In this document: in pieces, positions 46,041 to 55,315 of the stretch
How the letters are laid out: each line of letters starts with the position of its first letter
How positions within the stretch are numbered: the stretch's first letter is position 1
Translations under genes and position numbers: made by a program
Source: Leptolyngbya boryana PCC 6306
Lineage (GTDB): Bacteria > Cyanobacteriota > Cyanobacteriia > Leptolyngbyales > Leptolyngbyaceae
DNA length: 64,000 bases
Reading direction: 5' to 3'
Assembly (NCBI RefSeq): GCF_000353285.1
Contig: NZ_KB731326.1
Span: forward strand, 62,001 to 126,000
Notes under the pieces: model-generated
Seen by the model: only the letters and a program-made list of their open reading frames with translations
Told to the model about the DNA's origin: nothing
Databases searched by the model: none

Positions 46041-47113
46041 TTATGTAATCGGATTGTTTACGCGCTGAGTCTCTGATGCGGGGACGATCATTGTTTGATC
46101 CAACTGCAAATTCTCAATTTGGGCTACTGAGAGCGATGATTCATCGAAATTGGTTCCCTGAACTGAACTAGCAATCAGCTTCGTGGCTGTAAAATTTGCG
46201 TGAGAAAAATCAGAGAGATCGAGAACCGCACCTGTGAAATCTGCTAATTCCCCGTTCACATACTGTGCCGTCACCTGAATCAGCGCTGCGCCACAAAATT
46301 TTGTCCACCTGATGTTGGTGTGGTTTAAGTTTGCATCATTCCATTCACTCTGTATCGCATCAGTTGACTCTAAATTTGCTGACTCTAAATCGGCTCCGTG
46401 CAGTCGAGCAAACCGAAGCGTCGTTCGGCTAAGATTTGCGCTGCTGAGGTTCGCATCACGCAAGTCCGCAAACGTTAGATCTGCGCCTGCAAGATTGGCA
46501 CTCGACAAATCTGCTGAGGTTAAATTGGCAAACTTGAACTTGGTTCCAATCAGTTGTGCGTTCTTGAAATTTGCACCAGCAAAATTAACGTGACTGAGAT
46601 TAAAACCCGATAAAGCTTTATTCGACAAATCGATGCCTGAAAGCGAGACCGCAACATCGAGATGCTGCGATCGCCAATAGTTCCAATCCCAACTAGAGTG
46701 CTTATCAATGCCTTTCAAAAGGAGTTTGACTGCCTCTTGTGAAGCTCCTTGTTTCTGGGATCTGACCCCCAAAAGCACAACAGCCCCGATCGCAGGAATT
46801 CCGATAAAAGCTCCCCAAGCGACCCCAAAGATGGATGCAGCACTGCTTTTTTGACTTGAGACAAGAAGCTCGGTCGCTCTGATGACGATGAAGTAGACCG
46901 ATTAATTGGTCTTAGCTTTGCAGTCGTTTGCTGCTGCGCGACTGCTTGTGCTATATGCAGTTCAGCAATCTCACCTTGCGTCATCGGTCTCACATTTGCT
47001 GCGGGTGAAGCAGATGTCGATTGATCAGAAACAATTCTGTATCCAGTGACCCCGATCGCGCCAACACCTAAAACACTCAGCACTAAAAGCAGGGCTTTAT
47101 TCATTGTCTTCAT
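46041..47113 (-). pseudogene. Membrane-anchored pentapeptide-repeat protein, split by a -1 frameshift
   Basis: The 5' part (47113-46853) encodes a signal anchor (ALLLVLSVLGVGAIGVTGY) and linker. At the T6 run 46847-46852 (A6 on the coding strand) the frame is lost; one more base gives SSAASIFGVAWGAFIGIPAI then GAVVLLGVRSQK, a second membrane helix, joined to the 3' part. That part (from about 46778) has some 20 pentapeptide units of A(D/N)Lxx form (ANLTSADLSSANLAGADLTF), making a right-handed beta helix. The restored protein has about 357 residues. As given, only a 132-residue anchor and an internally started 245-residue repeat domain could be made. Confidence 0.8.
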
Positions 47114-47360
47114 CCTGATAGATAGATTGACGTACTCCTTGATGCGGACACCAAGGTTTCTGGGTCAACCAGCAATTGCAGGCACACCGCATTTGAAAGT
47201 AGCACTCTCCGCAAGTGTTGCTTTGTTGTAGCTTTTACTAGCAGTATCGATCAACCGTTTGAGATAGCAATTCCGCTTGTGATAGTAGAACTTAAACTTC
47301 AGGGCTTTCATGACATTATGGTAGGACAAAACAACTAATCTGAATAAAAAAGCTTTCGTA

Positions 47361-47981
47361 TTACTGTTTCTGTTCAAGTTTCTGAATCCGGGCAGCAGAT
47401 GCAGCAAGTTGATTATTGATGCGATTCAAGACTGGAGTAACCCACAAGAAACAGCCACAGATCACGATCGCGAGTGCCCCACACAACCCCAACGCTACAA
47501 ATGAATCAGCTCTCCAAATGGGGAAAATGCCTGCCGATTTCTTCTGGTTGAGCTTGGTAAGCTTCTCGTTGGTTGCTTGCAGATTTTCGTGAAAACTTTT
47601 CAATCTGCTGAAGGTGTCGCCCAATTGCTTCATTGTTTTGTCGTATTCGCTCTGTCGCTGACTGAATTCTTCGCCCCATTTCATAACGCTCCTGTAAGAG
47701 TCTCCAGATTTCTGGGTCTCCTCGGAATTTACCATGATGACTTTGAGCAGGTGCTGGCTCGATTCGAGAATTAGACGGTTGGTTTCTATCCATTGATCGA
47801 TTTTGTCGTGAATTTTGACCGCATCTTGTTGAGATGCAATTTTGCTGGCATCAACCTCTTTCCAAAGCCTGCCAACCACCTCTTTGAGTTCGCCGATCGA
47901 GGTCGTTTGCTGGCTAAGAGCGAGTGATAATTCAGCCACTTCATTTTCTAAGTCGCTGAGGGGATTGCTATTTTCCGGCAT
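47361..47981 (-). CDS. Coiled-coil membrane protein of the ParA operon
   Basis: A 206-residue protein with a long coiled coil (about 5-150) and one transmembrane helix (SFVALGLCGALAIVICGCFL, about 160-180), then a short helical tail. It overlaps the ParA gene by 14 bases. This layout resembles MobB/TraL-type accessory proteins that tether a ParA-like ATPase or relaxosome to the membrane; no sequence family recognised. Confidence 0.6.
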   Translation of the reverse strand: MPENSNPLSDLENEVAELSLALSQQTTSIGELKEVVGRLWKEVDASKIASQQDAVKIHDKIDQWIETNRLILESSQHLLKVIMVNSEETQKSGDSYRSVMKWGEEFSQRQSEYDKTMKQLGDTFSRLKSFHENLQATNEKLTKLNQKKSAGIFPIWRADSFVALGLCGALAIVICGCFLWVTPVLNRINNQLAASAARIQKLEQKQ

Positions 47982-48741
47982 TGCTCACCTCAGCTTTTTT
48001 GCTAGGCTTTGGCGTTTTGAATCCAAGCCCCAGATAGTCAGTGGCAGCTTCAAGCTGCGGACGGCTGAGATCGAGAAAGCTTTCGAGCAAAATGCGATCG
48101 CCAAACGGCAACTGATCCTGCTCGAAAAATGACAGTCCCTGTTCGTGAATCACGTCAAACGTACTCAATTCTAGAACAGGCATTGAGATTTCAATGCCCT
48201 TAAGCGCTTGGAACTGTTTGCGAGTCTCAGAGCGCTCCCAGCGATCAAAGTTAAGTGCTCCTTGATTCCAAAGATCACTCTTGACCACCACATAATCCGC
48301 GCGATCGCCGCAGAAAGATTGCATCATCTGCAAACTATTAATCGTGTTGTAAGCATTGTTCATGACCGTATCAAGCGTGACGCGATAGCCCAACTGTTGA
48401 GCGATTTTAAACATGCCAAAGCGCTTGATCTGATCGCGCGTTGCCCGTCCTGACGCACCTGGCATGTCGATCAAGACAACATCGGGTTTCTGCTGTTCAA
48501 TCTGGGTAAAAAAGGCTTTCGCTTGCTCAGTTTGAACAAAATCGATCAAGGTCACTGCCTGTGATGCTTCGGTGTGATATTCCTGAAACTCCGGGTTCTC
48601 GACATCGGCATCAAAGGCTAAACAGTTCACGCCGGATTGAATCAGAAAGAAATACAACTGTCGGCAGTGCAGGGTTTTCCCTGTCCCTCCTTTGCCGCCC
48701 AGGATCATAATAATTCGTTTCATTTGTGCGGAAGTTGTCAT
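47968..48741 (-). CDS. ParA/MinD-family ATPase
   Basis: A 257-residue deviant Walker ATPase: GGKGGTGKT (15-23), the AFDADVENP switch block and DVVLIDMPG. It lacks the N-terminal HTH of large ParA proteins. Its start overlaps the stop of the upstream HTH gene (ATGA), and it overlaps the coiled-coil gene downstream. The trio HTH protein, ATPase and membrane coiled coil, divergent from the relaxase genes, fits either partition or positioning of the conjugation complex, as TraL does. Confidence 0.85.
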   Translation of the reverse strand: MTTSAQMKRIIMILGGKGGTGKTLHCRQLYFFLIQSGVNCLAFDADVENPEFQEYHTEASQAVTLIDFVQTEQAKAFFTQIEQQKPDVVLIDMPGASGRATRDQIKRFGMFKIAQQLGYRVTLDTVMNNAYNTINSLQMMQSFCGDRADYVVVKSDLWNQGALNFDRWERSETRKQFQALKGIEISMPVLELSTFDVIHEQGLSFFEQDQLPFGDRILLESFLDLSRPQLEAATDYLGLGFKTPKPSKKAEVSNAGK

Positions 48742-49352
48742 GATGTAGTCCTATTTCGTTTGGGTCGAACTCGGTTGATATTAAAGGTTGGCTCTATCCA
48801 TTCCCCGTTGACCCAGCCTGAGTTTTCCGAGATCGCATCTGACGTTGATGACGCTTCAGATAAAGTCGCTTTCGGGGATGTTTCTGGAATGCTGGCAAAA
48901 TGCTCTTCTAGATCAAACGCTTTTTCTTCTACTTCGCTCATTAATGTTATGGGGACTTCAGGCGAAGAAGTTTCTACAATCGTTGATTTTGATTGTCCCT
49001 GATGTTCATCTCGCGCTGGCACTTTTGTCGGCTCCGAAATTGCACCTTTATCAACCTGCCTTGCACCCCTCGGCTTCTTCGATGCCGTTGATTTCTTCTG
49101 CTTTTTGTTGGCAGCTTGGCAGTAGTAATATCGCAACGTTTTGGGTTTGATTTTAACCTCTTCTTCAAACGCCTCCTCAAGACTAGATGCAATTTCTTCC
49201 CAGGTGAATCCTCGATCGCGCAATCGCTTAAGAATCGAAAATGATTGATCAACAATTTGGCGCAGATTTAACTGACTTGGCGAAGCCTTTCTCATCTCCG
49301 CTAGTTTCTGTAGTGCGCTGTGGAAGGAACTTTTACTAACTTTGATTGGCAA
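48738..49352 (-). CDS. HTH DNA-binding protein of the ParA operon
   Basis: A 204-residue protein. Residues about 10-80 are a helical DNA-binding domain (RQIVDQSFSILKRLRDRGFT, then WEEIASSLEEAF, then KPKTLRYYYCQA), the pattern of TraK/MobC-like or centromere-binding proteins. The remainder is polar and probably unstructured. It is first in the operon and coupled to ParA by ATGA. It probably binds oriT or a centromere. Confidence 0.65.
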   Translation of the reverse strand: MPIKVSKSSFHSALQKLAEMRKASPSQLNLRQIVDQSFSILKRLRDRGFTWEEIASSLEEAFEEEVKIKPKTLRYYYCQAANKKQKKSTASKKPRGARQVDKGAISEPTKVPARDEHQGQSKSTIVETSSPEVPITLMSEVEEKAFDLEEHFASIPETSPKATLSEASSTSDAISENSGWVNGEWIEPTFNINRVRPKRNRTTS

Positions 49353-49770
49353 AATTCACCTTCCGTCAGAATCTATCTTGTTAGCCATCTTATCCCTGTA
49401 ATGCTTAATAGGAAATGGCATTGAAGTAATTTAACAAACTGCAATTTTATCAAGGTTAAAATAACATTTGAGTCGCCTGTGATTGCACGATCGTTCTCAT
49501 TTACAGGCACAAGGCTTTTCGGCAACAGATAGTTAGTTTTTCCGGTATAGTAACGCCTTGCTTCTGTTTTTTCTTTTGTCTTTTATCCAGGTTAATGAAT
49601 CAATTTCTTGGGGCTGATTTGTTATATTTCATCTAAACGAAATGTACCTGTTTGATTGGCGTTATACTGGCGATGCTGTACGAGTACGCGATCGCAGATT
49701 CGTCAATCTAGAAATAGACAACTGCAATAGTGCTAGCCCCGCAGCAAGTCGTGGCAAGTTACCGGGTAAT
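49353..49770. other. Divergent region between ParA and mobilisation operons (candidate oriT)
   Basis: AT-rich, no supported gene. It holds an inverted CAAGGC (about 49510) / GCCTTG (about 49555) pair and a TATAGT box. Position between the HTH/ParA operon and the MobC/relaxase operon makes it the best place for oriT, but I could not identify a nick site. Confidence 0.35.
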
Positions 49771-50154
49771 ATGGCAAAGCGAGAAGGAAAGACCGCATCG
49801 ATCGAGATCACCTGCACACCGAGCCAGAAGACAGCAATTAAAGCTCGATCTCAATCAGTCGGGGCAAAATCGGTCTCTGAATATCTCTTGATGATCGCGC
49901 TGAGAGGCAACGTCGATGACTATGGATTTATGCGTCGAAAAGCTGACGGTCCACTGGTAAATGCAGCAACGTACCAGCGGTTGGGAGAAATGATTGAACT
50001 TTTAGAGACAAGGATATGTGCGACTTCAAAAGATTCTCTGTTCAGCGCATCACCAGATGCTCAATCGCTGTTGCAAGAACTGATTGAACAAATTCATGAA
50101 ACAAGGCGGGAGATTGCTTTGAATCGTCTAAAGAACGCCGTTAATCGCCTATGA
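49771..50154 (+). CDS. MobC-like relaxosome accessory protein
   Basis: A 127-residue protein from ATG 49771; the longer frame from 49642 is not convincing. The N-terminal third (SIEITCTPSQKTAIKARSQS, then SVSEYLLMIAL) is the ribbon-helix-helix pattern of MobC-type proteins. The C-terminal half is helical (LLQELIEQIHETRREIALNR). It precedes the relaxase by 6 bases. It would bind oriT and help the relaxase open the strands. Confidence 0.75.
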   Translation: MAKREGKTASIEITCTPSQKTAIKARSQSVGAKSVSEYLLMIALRGNVDDYGFMRRKADGPLVNAATYQRLGEMIELLETRICATSKDSLFSASPDAQSLLQELIEQIHETRREIALNRLKNAVNRL

Positions 50155-50160
50155 GTTGGG

Positions 50161-51348
50161 ATGAAAATTAATTATGCTAAAGGCAATGACCCGATGGGAC
50201 TGATGCTGTACTTACATGAGCCAGCAAAGCAGATCACTCCCGAAGCGAATCCAGTCCTAGCAACGAACATGAGTGGGCGTGATTGTGAGGAGCGAGCCGA
50301 AGAGTTTCGCTTTTCGCATGACCTAAACCCTAGAGTGAAAAAAACAATGGTTCACTTTGCAGTCTCACTACCACCTGGAGAAACTGTGTCACATGATCAA
50401 ATTGCTCAGATTTCGCGATCGCTGCTGCAAAAAACTGGGCATCAAGATTGTCAGTATCTTGTGGTGCGACATCACGATCGCGAACACCGAAATCATGTGC
50501 AGCACTGGCACATTGCAACGTCTGCTGTCTCCCTCAAAGCGGGATGGGTTAGAGATAGTTTTGTCAAGCTCAAACTTCTACAGATTGAACGCCAATTGGA
50601 GGAAGAATTCAGATTGAGCAATCACCCGATTCGTCCAAAGGCTCAAAGACAGAATCTCAGCACTGGAGAGTACCGACTAAAAGAGCGCACAGGAAAGCCG
50701 ATTCCGAAGGAAAAACTGTGGGACATCATTGATCGAGTGTCAGCCGATCCCCCGTCGATGACAGAATTCGTGGCTCGCTTAAAAGAAGAAGAAGTCGAAG
50801 TCAGATTTCGCCAAGCACAGGGCATGATTCAAGGGATTAGCTATGAAATCGATGGGGTCGCGTTCGCTGGCTGTAAGTTGGGACCTGCCTACAGCTTTGG
50901 AGGACTGCAAGCACACCGACAGATCGAGTACGACCCCGCTCAAGACCAGTTACTATTGCTAATGCAGAAAATGACGCGAGAGAAATGTCAGCAGTGGTTG
51001 AGAGACCAGGAGCAGCGCAAAAAGTATCAAGCGTTGTATCGACAATACTGGCAGACTGTCTTGCGGCAGTCAGAGACTAATTTGGCGGAAATTGAGGCAG
51101 AACGCCGTGATGTGATCGTCGCGGCTCGATCGCTTTCTGACATCCATCAAGATGAGACAAGCTTGATGATATTCTACGGGGACAAAGCCCAGAAAGTTGA
51201 GCAGCAGCAAGGACGACGTTCAGCGATCGTATACGTCAACCAAGTTATTCAGCAAGCGATCGTTTTTGCAGAGCTACTGATGCGGGACGGAACTAATTAT
51301 CTCAAAACACTAGGAAACGTTAAAAGATCTGATCAGGAGCACTACTAG
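50161..51348 (+). CDS. Relaxase (MobA/VirD2-like)
   Basis: A 395-residue conjugative nickase. The early YAKGNDPMGLMLYLHEP holds a candidate catalytic Tyr (Tyr4 or Tyr17). The metal-binding motif is RHHDREHRNHVQHWHIATS (about 102-120), the three-His motif of MOBP-type relaxases in the NHxHWHI form. FVKLKLLQIERQLEEEF follows as in the family. The C-terminal 150 residues are helical. It cuts one strand at oriT and carries it into the recipient. No VirD4 coupling protein is in the window. Confidence 0.85.
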   Translation: MKINYAKGNDPMGLMLYLHEPAKQITPEANPVLATNMSGRDCEERAEEFRFSHDLNPRVKKTMVHFAVSLPPGETVSHDQIAQISRSLLQKTGHQDCQYLVVRHHDREHRNHVQHWHIATSAVSLKAGWVRDSFVKLKLLQIERQLEEEFRLSNHPIRPKAQRQNLSTGEYRLKERTGKPIPKEKLWDIIDRVSADPPSMTEFVARLKEEEVEVRFRQAQGMIQGISYEIDGVAFAGCKLGPAYSFGGLQAHRQIEYDPAQDQLLLLMQKMTREKCQQWLRDQEQRKKYQALYRQYWQTVLRQSETNLAEIEAERRDVIVAARSLSDIHQDETSLMIFYGDKAQKVEQQQGRRSAIVYVNQVIQQAIVFAELLMRDGTNYLKTLGNVKRSDQEHY

Positions 51349-51365
51349 CAAGCAAACTCTTCTAA

Positions 51366-51401
51366 ACTTAGGGAACATAAGAGGCGGTTTGCACCCTAAG
51401 T
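51366..51401. repeat. Dyad ACTTAGGGAACA-N12-TGCACCCTAAGT, copy 3
   Basis: Same 12-base spacer as copies 1 and 2, with two mismatches in the right arm. It lies 17 bases after the relaxase stop. Confidence 0.55.
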
Positions 51402-51433
51402 TTTATGCTAAAAAGATGTCGCACCAGCCCTAT

Positions 51434-51443
51434 TTTGTACAAA
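51434..51443. repeat. TTTGTACAAA palindrome, copy 4
   Basis: Exact copy 86 bases after the relaxase stop. Near-copies with one change are at about 45656 and 54247. Confidence 0.5.
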
Positions 51444-51499
51444 TCCACGATTCCTGAAAGACCATTGCGATTTCCGCAGGCAACAACTTCATCAATCTT

Positions 51500-51640
51500 C
51501 TGTCTCTAGCAAAGCTCCAAATATCGTTAACTGCTGGCATCTTTTTTCTGCAAGTTTCAAATAATCTAAGCTCAGATCAATACCGATACATTTGTGTCCA
51601 AGCGCTGACGCGACACAACCAGAGACCTCTCCATCTCATA
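51500..51640 (-). pseudogene. Fragment of a DNA methyltransferase
   Basis: On the minus strand one frame reads GEVSGCVASALGHKCIGIDL, then SLDYLKLAEKRCQQL. This is the end of the motif I region of DNA amino-methyltransferases (GSGTVAxxAxxLGxxxIGIDLxxxYxxLAxxR). There is an in-frame stop just before it and no continuation. It is a short remnant. Confidence 0.5.
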
Positions 51641-51700
51641 AAATCACTTTTCCTAAAGGTGAAAATTAGCGCTGTAAGTTAGTGACTACTGTTTTTTCAC

Positions 51701-54157
51701 TTATCTTTTTTTTTCGTTGACCTGTTTCAACGCTTCACGAAAAGCATCTACATCCGCCTGAGTCACTTTTGAATTCGCGTGATCGATCTTTCCATCAGCA
51801 TCGAACAGTATCGGCTCTTTGCCTCGATCGTTCGAGTAGATCTTCAACGTATTCGTTCGCACGTTTAGCACGATCGTATATTTGTTTTTACCAGCGATGG
51901 TTTTATCACCATCCGGATCGGGAGGTTTAAGTGCTGCAATACTTCTACCCAATCGAGCCAGCGTTGTATTTAACTTTGCTTGTTCTGTTGATACAGGGAC
52001 GGGAACTTCAACTTTTATTTCCGATGGTTCTTGAGTTGGCTCATTGCTGCTAGAAGCTTCGCTTACTGCTGCGTGATCTGTGCTAGTAGATTCTGAACGA
52101 TCGTGTTCCTGTGTACTAACATCGACAGCAGGAGATCGATCTTCGACATCTTCCTCACTGCTTGGTTCAAATGGCTTTGTTTGAGAGTTCGGAATCGATG
52201 CAATGCGCGTCGGAGGAGGCAAAACTCGCTTCTTTGGCTCAGAGGTTTCGACACTAACCGTCTTCTCCACTCGCTCTCGGTACTGACGGATAGCATCAAG
52301 GACTGCTGGCTTGAGTTCGTCCGGACACGCTGCTTGAAAAACCATTTTATCGAGGTGATAAATTTGAACCCATGCAGGCACTTCTGAACCATCCGCTTTG
52401 TAAATCACACCAGGAATATGCTGATCCCCAATTTCATCAACTCGATCAAGAATTGCTGTGACTTTCTCTGGTGACAATTCAAGAACATTGGCAGCTTGAT
52501 CAACGAATGTTTGAGCAGCTTGATCAAGGCGAATCTGTTTGCTTTGAGTCCAGTTTTGCCAGCCTCGTAGTTCTCGCGCCACCTGGTACAAAGAGCCTTC
52601 GGTATTGTTCTTGTAAAGCTGTTTCCCTTGAATAATGTTCTGTACAAGCTCTGAAGCTAGATTGAACAGCGGCAGGGGCGCTGATGGCGACTGAAGCATT
52701 GTTTGAGTCATCGGTTTAGGTTGCCTGTATAGAATTGCTGGTTCAGGCTGAGAAGATGGTGCGGCTAGAGGTTGCGAACTGCTTGGTGCAACCTTGGTGT
52801 TTGTCGGTCGAGTTCTCAGAATCGGTGTTCGCACTTTTGAAGAAGTTGAATTAGAGCGAGAGACTCGATTTGAGTTTTTAAATTCTGGGTGATCCGCCCA
52901 CCATTGTTTCGACCAACTCGATAAATCAAACCGAAGTCTTTTCGCGATCGCAAGGGTCAAACTGATTAGTTCGTTGCCAGATGACACTTCAGCTCGCTTC
53001 CAGTCCCACTCCATCTCAGTCGCATATTTGCGCTCTGTTGGAAGTTTGTTTGCCCAAGCTTTGTCAAAACCAAGGCGATCATTGATCGATTTGTAGAAGG
53101 CGGCAATTAAAATTCGCTCTTCTCGATCAAACTCACCTACATCAATCCGATCCGCGATCGCGTTAATTAGATCTTGATTTTTTTTGTCGGCGGCTGGGTG
53201 AGATGCGTGCAGATTCGGAACATAGACCGACTGACGTTCCGTTTGAGCTTTAGCTTCTTTGGTTTGTTGTTCCTGAATTGCTTCGGCAACCCACTTGAAA
53301 TTTTCAGGCTTTACTTCAATAAAGCGAGCGCATCCATCATCACAGGCAACCCATCGTCCTTGGCGATCGTAAAATACCATCAACTTTACGTCGTATCCAA
53401 TTTTCCGCAAAGCAATAATATTCTTTGCTGTATTTGCTGCAACAGAACGATTAATTTCGGTGTCAGAGTCCTTTCTAAAGGGACGATCAAGGCAAAGAAT
53501 GAATTTAGTCCATCCGTTTGCTTCTTTGTCTACCTTGATCGATTCAATATCTCGATAAATTGCACCTGCACTTCCTAATCCTTGATAAGTGGGCAGGCGA
53601 AACGCTCGATTCAGATAAAACGATTGAAAATCTGCACCCTCACAGCCAAGGCAGATTTTACTATGAGAATCCCCAGGCAGAAAGCCAGCTCTTTCTTGCC
53701 AAAGCTTCCCAGCACCGCCAAGCCGAACGGTTTTGATATCGTCTTCGTTTAAATACGCCTTCAGAAACCGTAAGTTGATCCCCACTGCTGTTCCTGTTCC
53801 ATCACGCATTAGCGTTGCGATCGCGGGACTCCAGCTATGGACTTTTCTGTTGGGGTGAATTCCAGGAGTATCAGCTACTTGAGCATGAACCTCAGGGAGA
53901 AGTACCGGGTAGGGCGCGATCGCAACGAAGTCTGGAGGAGTCAAATCTGCTCCTGCTAATTGCGACCTCTCGGCGATCTCGGCAATCGCTTGGGAACGAT
54001 ACTGCTGCAATTCTTGCGATCTCAGTGCATCAAAAATGATCACCCAAGGATTGTTGAGATCTGGAGAGACATCAGCAGTTGAGGAGGTTTGCAACGGCAC
54101 AAATGATTCCAAAGAAGGACGATAAAATGACCCGGAAAGGCAATGCGTCTCTAACAT
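51701..54157 (-). CDS. Large plasmid protein with a TOPRIM-like N-terminal half
   Basis: An 818-residue protein. Residues about 95-290 resemble a primase-type TOPRIM region: KICLGCEGADFQSFYLNRAF, a TYQGLGSAGAIYRDIE block, FILCLDRPF, then ALRKIGYDVKLMVFYD. This parallels the DUF3854 region of the replication protein 1.4 kb away. The middle is Ser/Pro-rich (430-500), followed by a helical domain (500-640), another low-complexity stretch and a small C-terminal domain (NKYTIVLNVRTNTLKIYSND). I do not recognise the family. Divergent from the replication gene, it probably works in replication or transfer. Confidence 0.6.
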   Translation of the reverse strand: MLETHCLSGSFYRPSLESFVPLQTSSTADVSPDLNNPWVIIFDALRSQELQQYRSQAIAEIAERSQLAGADLTPPDFVAIAPYPVLLPEVHAQVADTPGIHPNRKVHSWSPAIATLMRDGTGTAVGINLRFLKAYLNEDDIKTVRLGGAGKLWQERAGFLPGDSHSKICLGCEGADFQSFYLNRAFRLPTYQGLGSAGAIYRDIESIKVDKEANGWTKFILCLDRPFRKDSDTEINRSVAANTAKNIIALRKIGYDVKLMVFYDRQGRWVACDDGCARFIEVKPENFKWVAEAIQEQQTKEAKAQTERQSVYVPNLHASHPAADKKNQDLINAIADRIDVGEFDREERILIAAFYKSINDRLGFDKAWANKLPTERKYATEMEWDWKRAEVSSGNELISLTLAIAKRLRFDLSSWSKQWWADHPEFKNSNRVSRSNSTSSKVRTPILRTRPTNTKVAPSSSQPLAAPSSQPEPAILYRQPKPMTQTMLQSPSAPLPLFNLASELVQNIIQGKQLYKNNTEGSLYQVARELRGWQNWTQSKQIRLDQAAQTFVDQAANVLELSPEKVTAILDRVDEIGDQHIPGVIYKADGSEVPAWVQIYHLDKMVFQAACPDELKPAVLDAIRQYRERVEKTVSVETSEPKKRVLPPPTRIASIPNSQTKPFEPSSEEDVEDRSPAVDVSTQEHDRSESTSTDHAAVSEASSSNEPTQEPSEIKVEVPVPVSTEQAKLNTTLARLGRSIAALKPPDPDGDKTIAGKNKYTIVLNVRTNTLKIYSNDRGKEPILFDADGKIDHANSKVTQADVDAFREALKQVNEKKR

Positions 54158-54787
54158 CGTAGTGGAAGATCAAAACTTAAACACCAAGCTCAAATAATGC
54201 AATAACCAAGGTTATTGAACATTAAAGTAGATTCAGCATTGTGATTTCGTACAAAAGCAGGAGTAATCTAGAGCGATTAGAGACGATCGACCTTCTAAAG
54301 AGGGACTTTTAGAAGTCGGTTTAAAATCAGGTGATTTTGATGTATCTTTGTAGTCAGTCGATTAAAAGTCTTATATGGCAGATTTCTGATCAACTGAGGA
54401 AGTATTCAGTGCCAGTTAAACGCTCTGGGGATTAGAAGTAGTTCATTGATAACAAGGAGTAGCTTGACCCACAAAAATTTTTAGCCGAAGCGATCCGAAC
54501 AAGTCTAGAAACTAATTGCTTGAATCATCTAAGCAGCAAAGAATAGGAAGGGGAGAGATATTGAGCCTTGTGATCATGCTCTTAATCTCTAGCAAAAGCT
54601 AGAACAATAGCTTGTCCTTTTCTGCTCCTTGCTGCGTGGATAGGGTTTGTACTGGGATTGTGCTTTTTCATCATGCAGACACTTCTCTAGAACTTTCAGT
54701 GCCTCTTTTGAAAAAGTGAAAGATTGCCAAGTTATGAGGTCAATTCGCTTTGCTGTAGAGAAGCCATTTCCGTTAAAGATATTGGTC
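54158..54787. other. Divergent control region upstream of the replication genes
   Basis: AT-rich, no supported gene. It contains an inverted repeat CGACCTTCTAAAG / CTTTTAGAAGTCG (54288-54318) and a near-copy of TTTGTACAAA (54247). It is one of two places where a replication origin could sit; I saw no clear iteron array. Confidence 0.4.
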
Positions 54788-54919
54788 ATGAAACAAGTTG
54801 CGACTAGAGAAACTGTTCTGGCACGCTTTGCCTCACTTCAGAAGCGTGAAGGAGCTTTCATGACGCGCCAAGTTTTCACCTTTGAAGCGGGAGGTCAACA
54901 TCATGCTCTAGAACTTTAG
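54788..54919 (+). CDS. 43-residue protein
   Basis: From ATG 54788: QVATRETVLARFASLQKREG, then AFMTRQVFTFEAGGQHHALE. It is followed 6 bases later by a strong terminator, which supports a real transcript end. No family recognised. Confidence 0.45.
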   Translation: MKQVATRETVLARFASLQKREGAFMTRQVFTFEAGGQHHALEL

Positions 54920-54925
54920 GAGCAA

Positions 54926-54956
54926 AAATCCCCCTCTGTTTGCAGCAGAGAGGGAT
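54926..54956 (+). terminator. Terminator hairpin AATCCCCCTCTG...CAGAGAGGGATT
   Basis: A 12-bp nearly perfect stem with a short loop and a T-containing tail, directly after the 43-residue gene. Confidence 0.75.
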
Positions 54957-55315
54957 TTGAAAGCTCAAATATTCAGTTTGAATAACCGAGGGCGGGGACA
55001 CTAACCGAAAGCTTTGGACGGCGAAAAGTTAGGTCTCCCAAAGTGCCATGTCTAGTATTATGCGGTAATTTGACCAACTTGGCAACAGTTTTTGCTGGTC
55101 ATTTTTCAAGATTTAATCTGCGTGGTTCTCTCCCCCTCGCTTCGTTACCGGGATAGAGAGCAATTGAAAGTTTTTGAGATCCGGGCTAAATCGATAAATC
55201 AGTGAAAGCGAACGTATCTCGTCGCTGTAATTGCTTATGAACGCGATGCTGCCTTGAGCATGGCATCTCTACTTCATTGCTCTTTGTCCAACTGCCCCCT
55301 GTTGGACTTAGAACC
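54957..55315. other. Leader region of the replication operon
   Basis: About 360 bases without a supported gene. GTCCAAC/GTTGGAC (55286-55307) forms a hairpin ending 8 bases before the small gene at 55316, which would hide its ribosome site or end transcription early. This is a plausible copy-number control point. Confidence 0.45.

Larger units (their letters stand above)
51349..51700. other. Intergenic region with dyad, palindrome and a gene remnant
   Basis: Holds the ACTTAGGGAACA dyad copy 3 (51366-51401), TTTGTACAAA copy 4 (51434-51443) and a methyltransferase fragment on the minus strand (listed separately). No intact gene. Confidence 0.6.
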
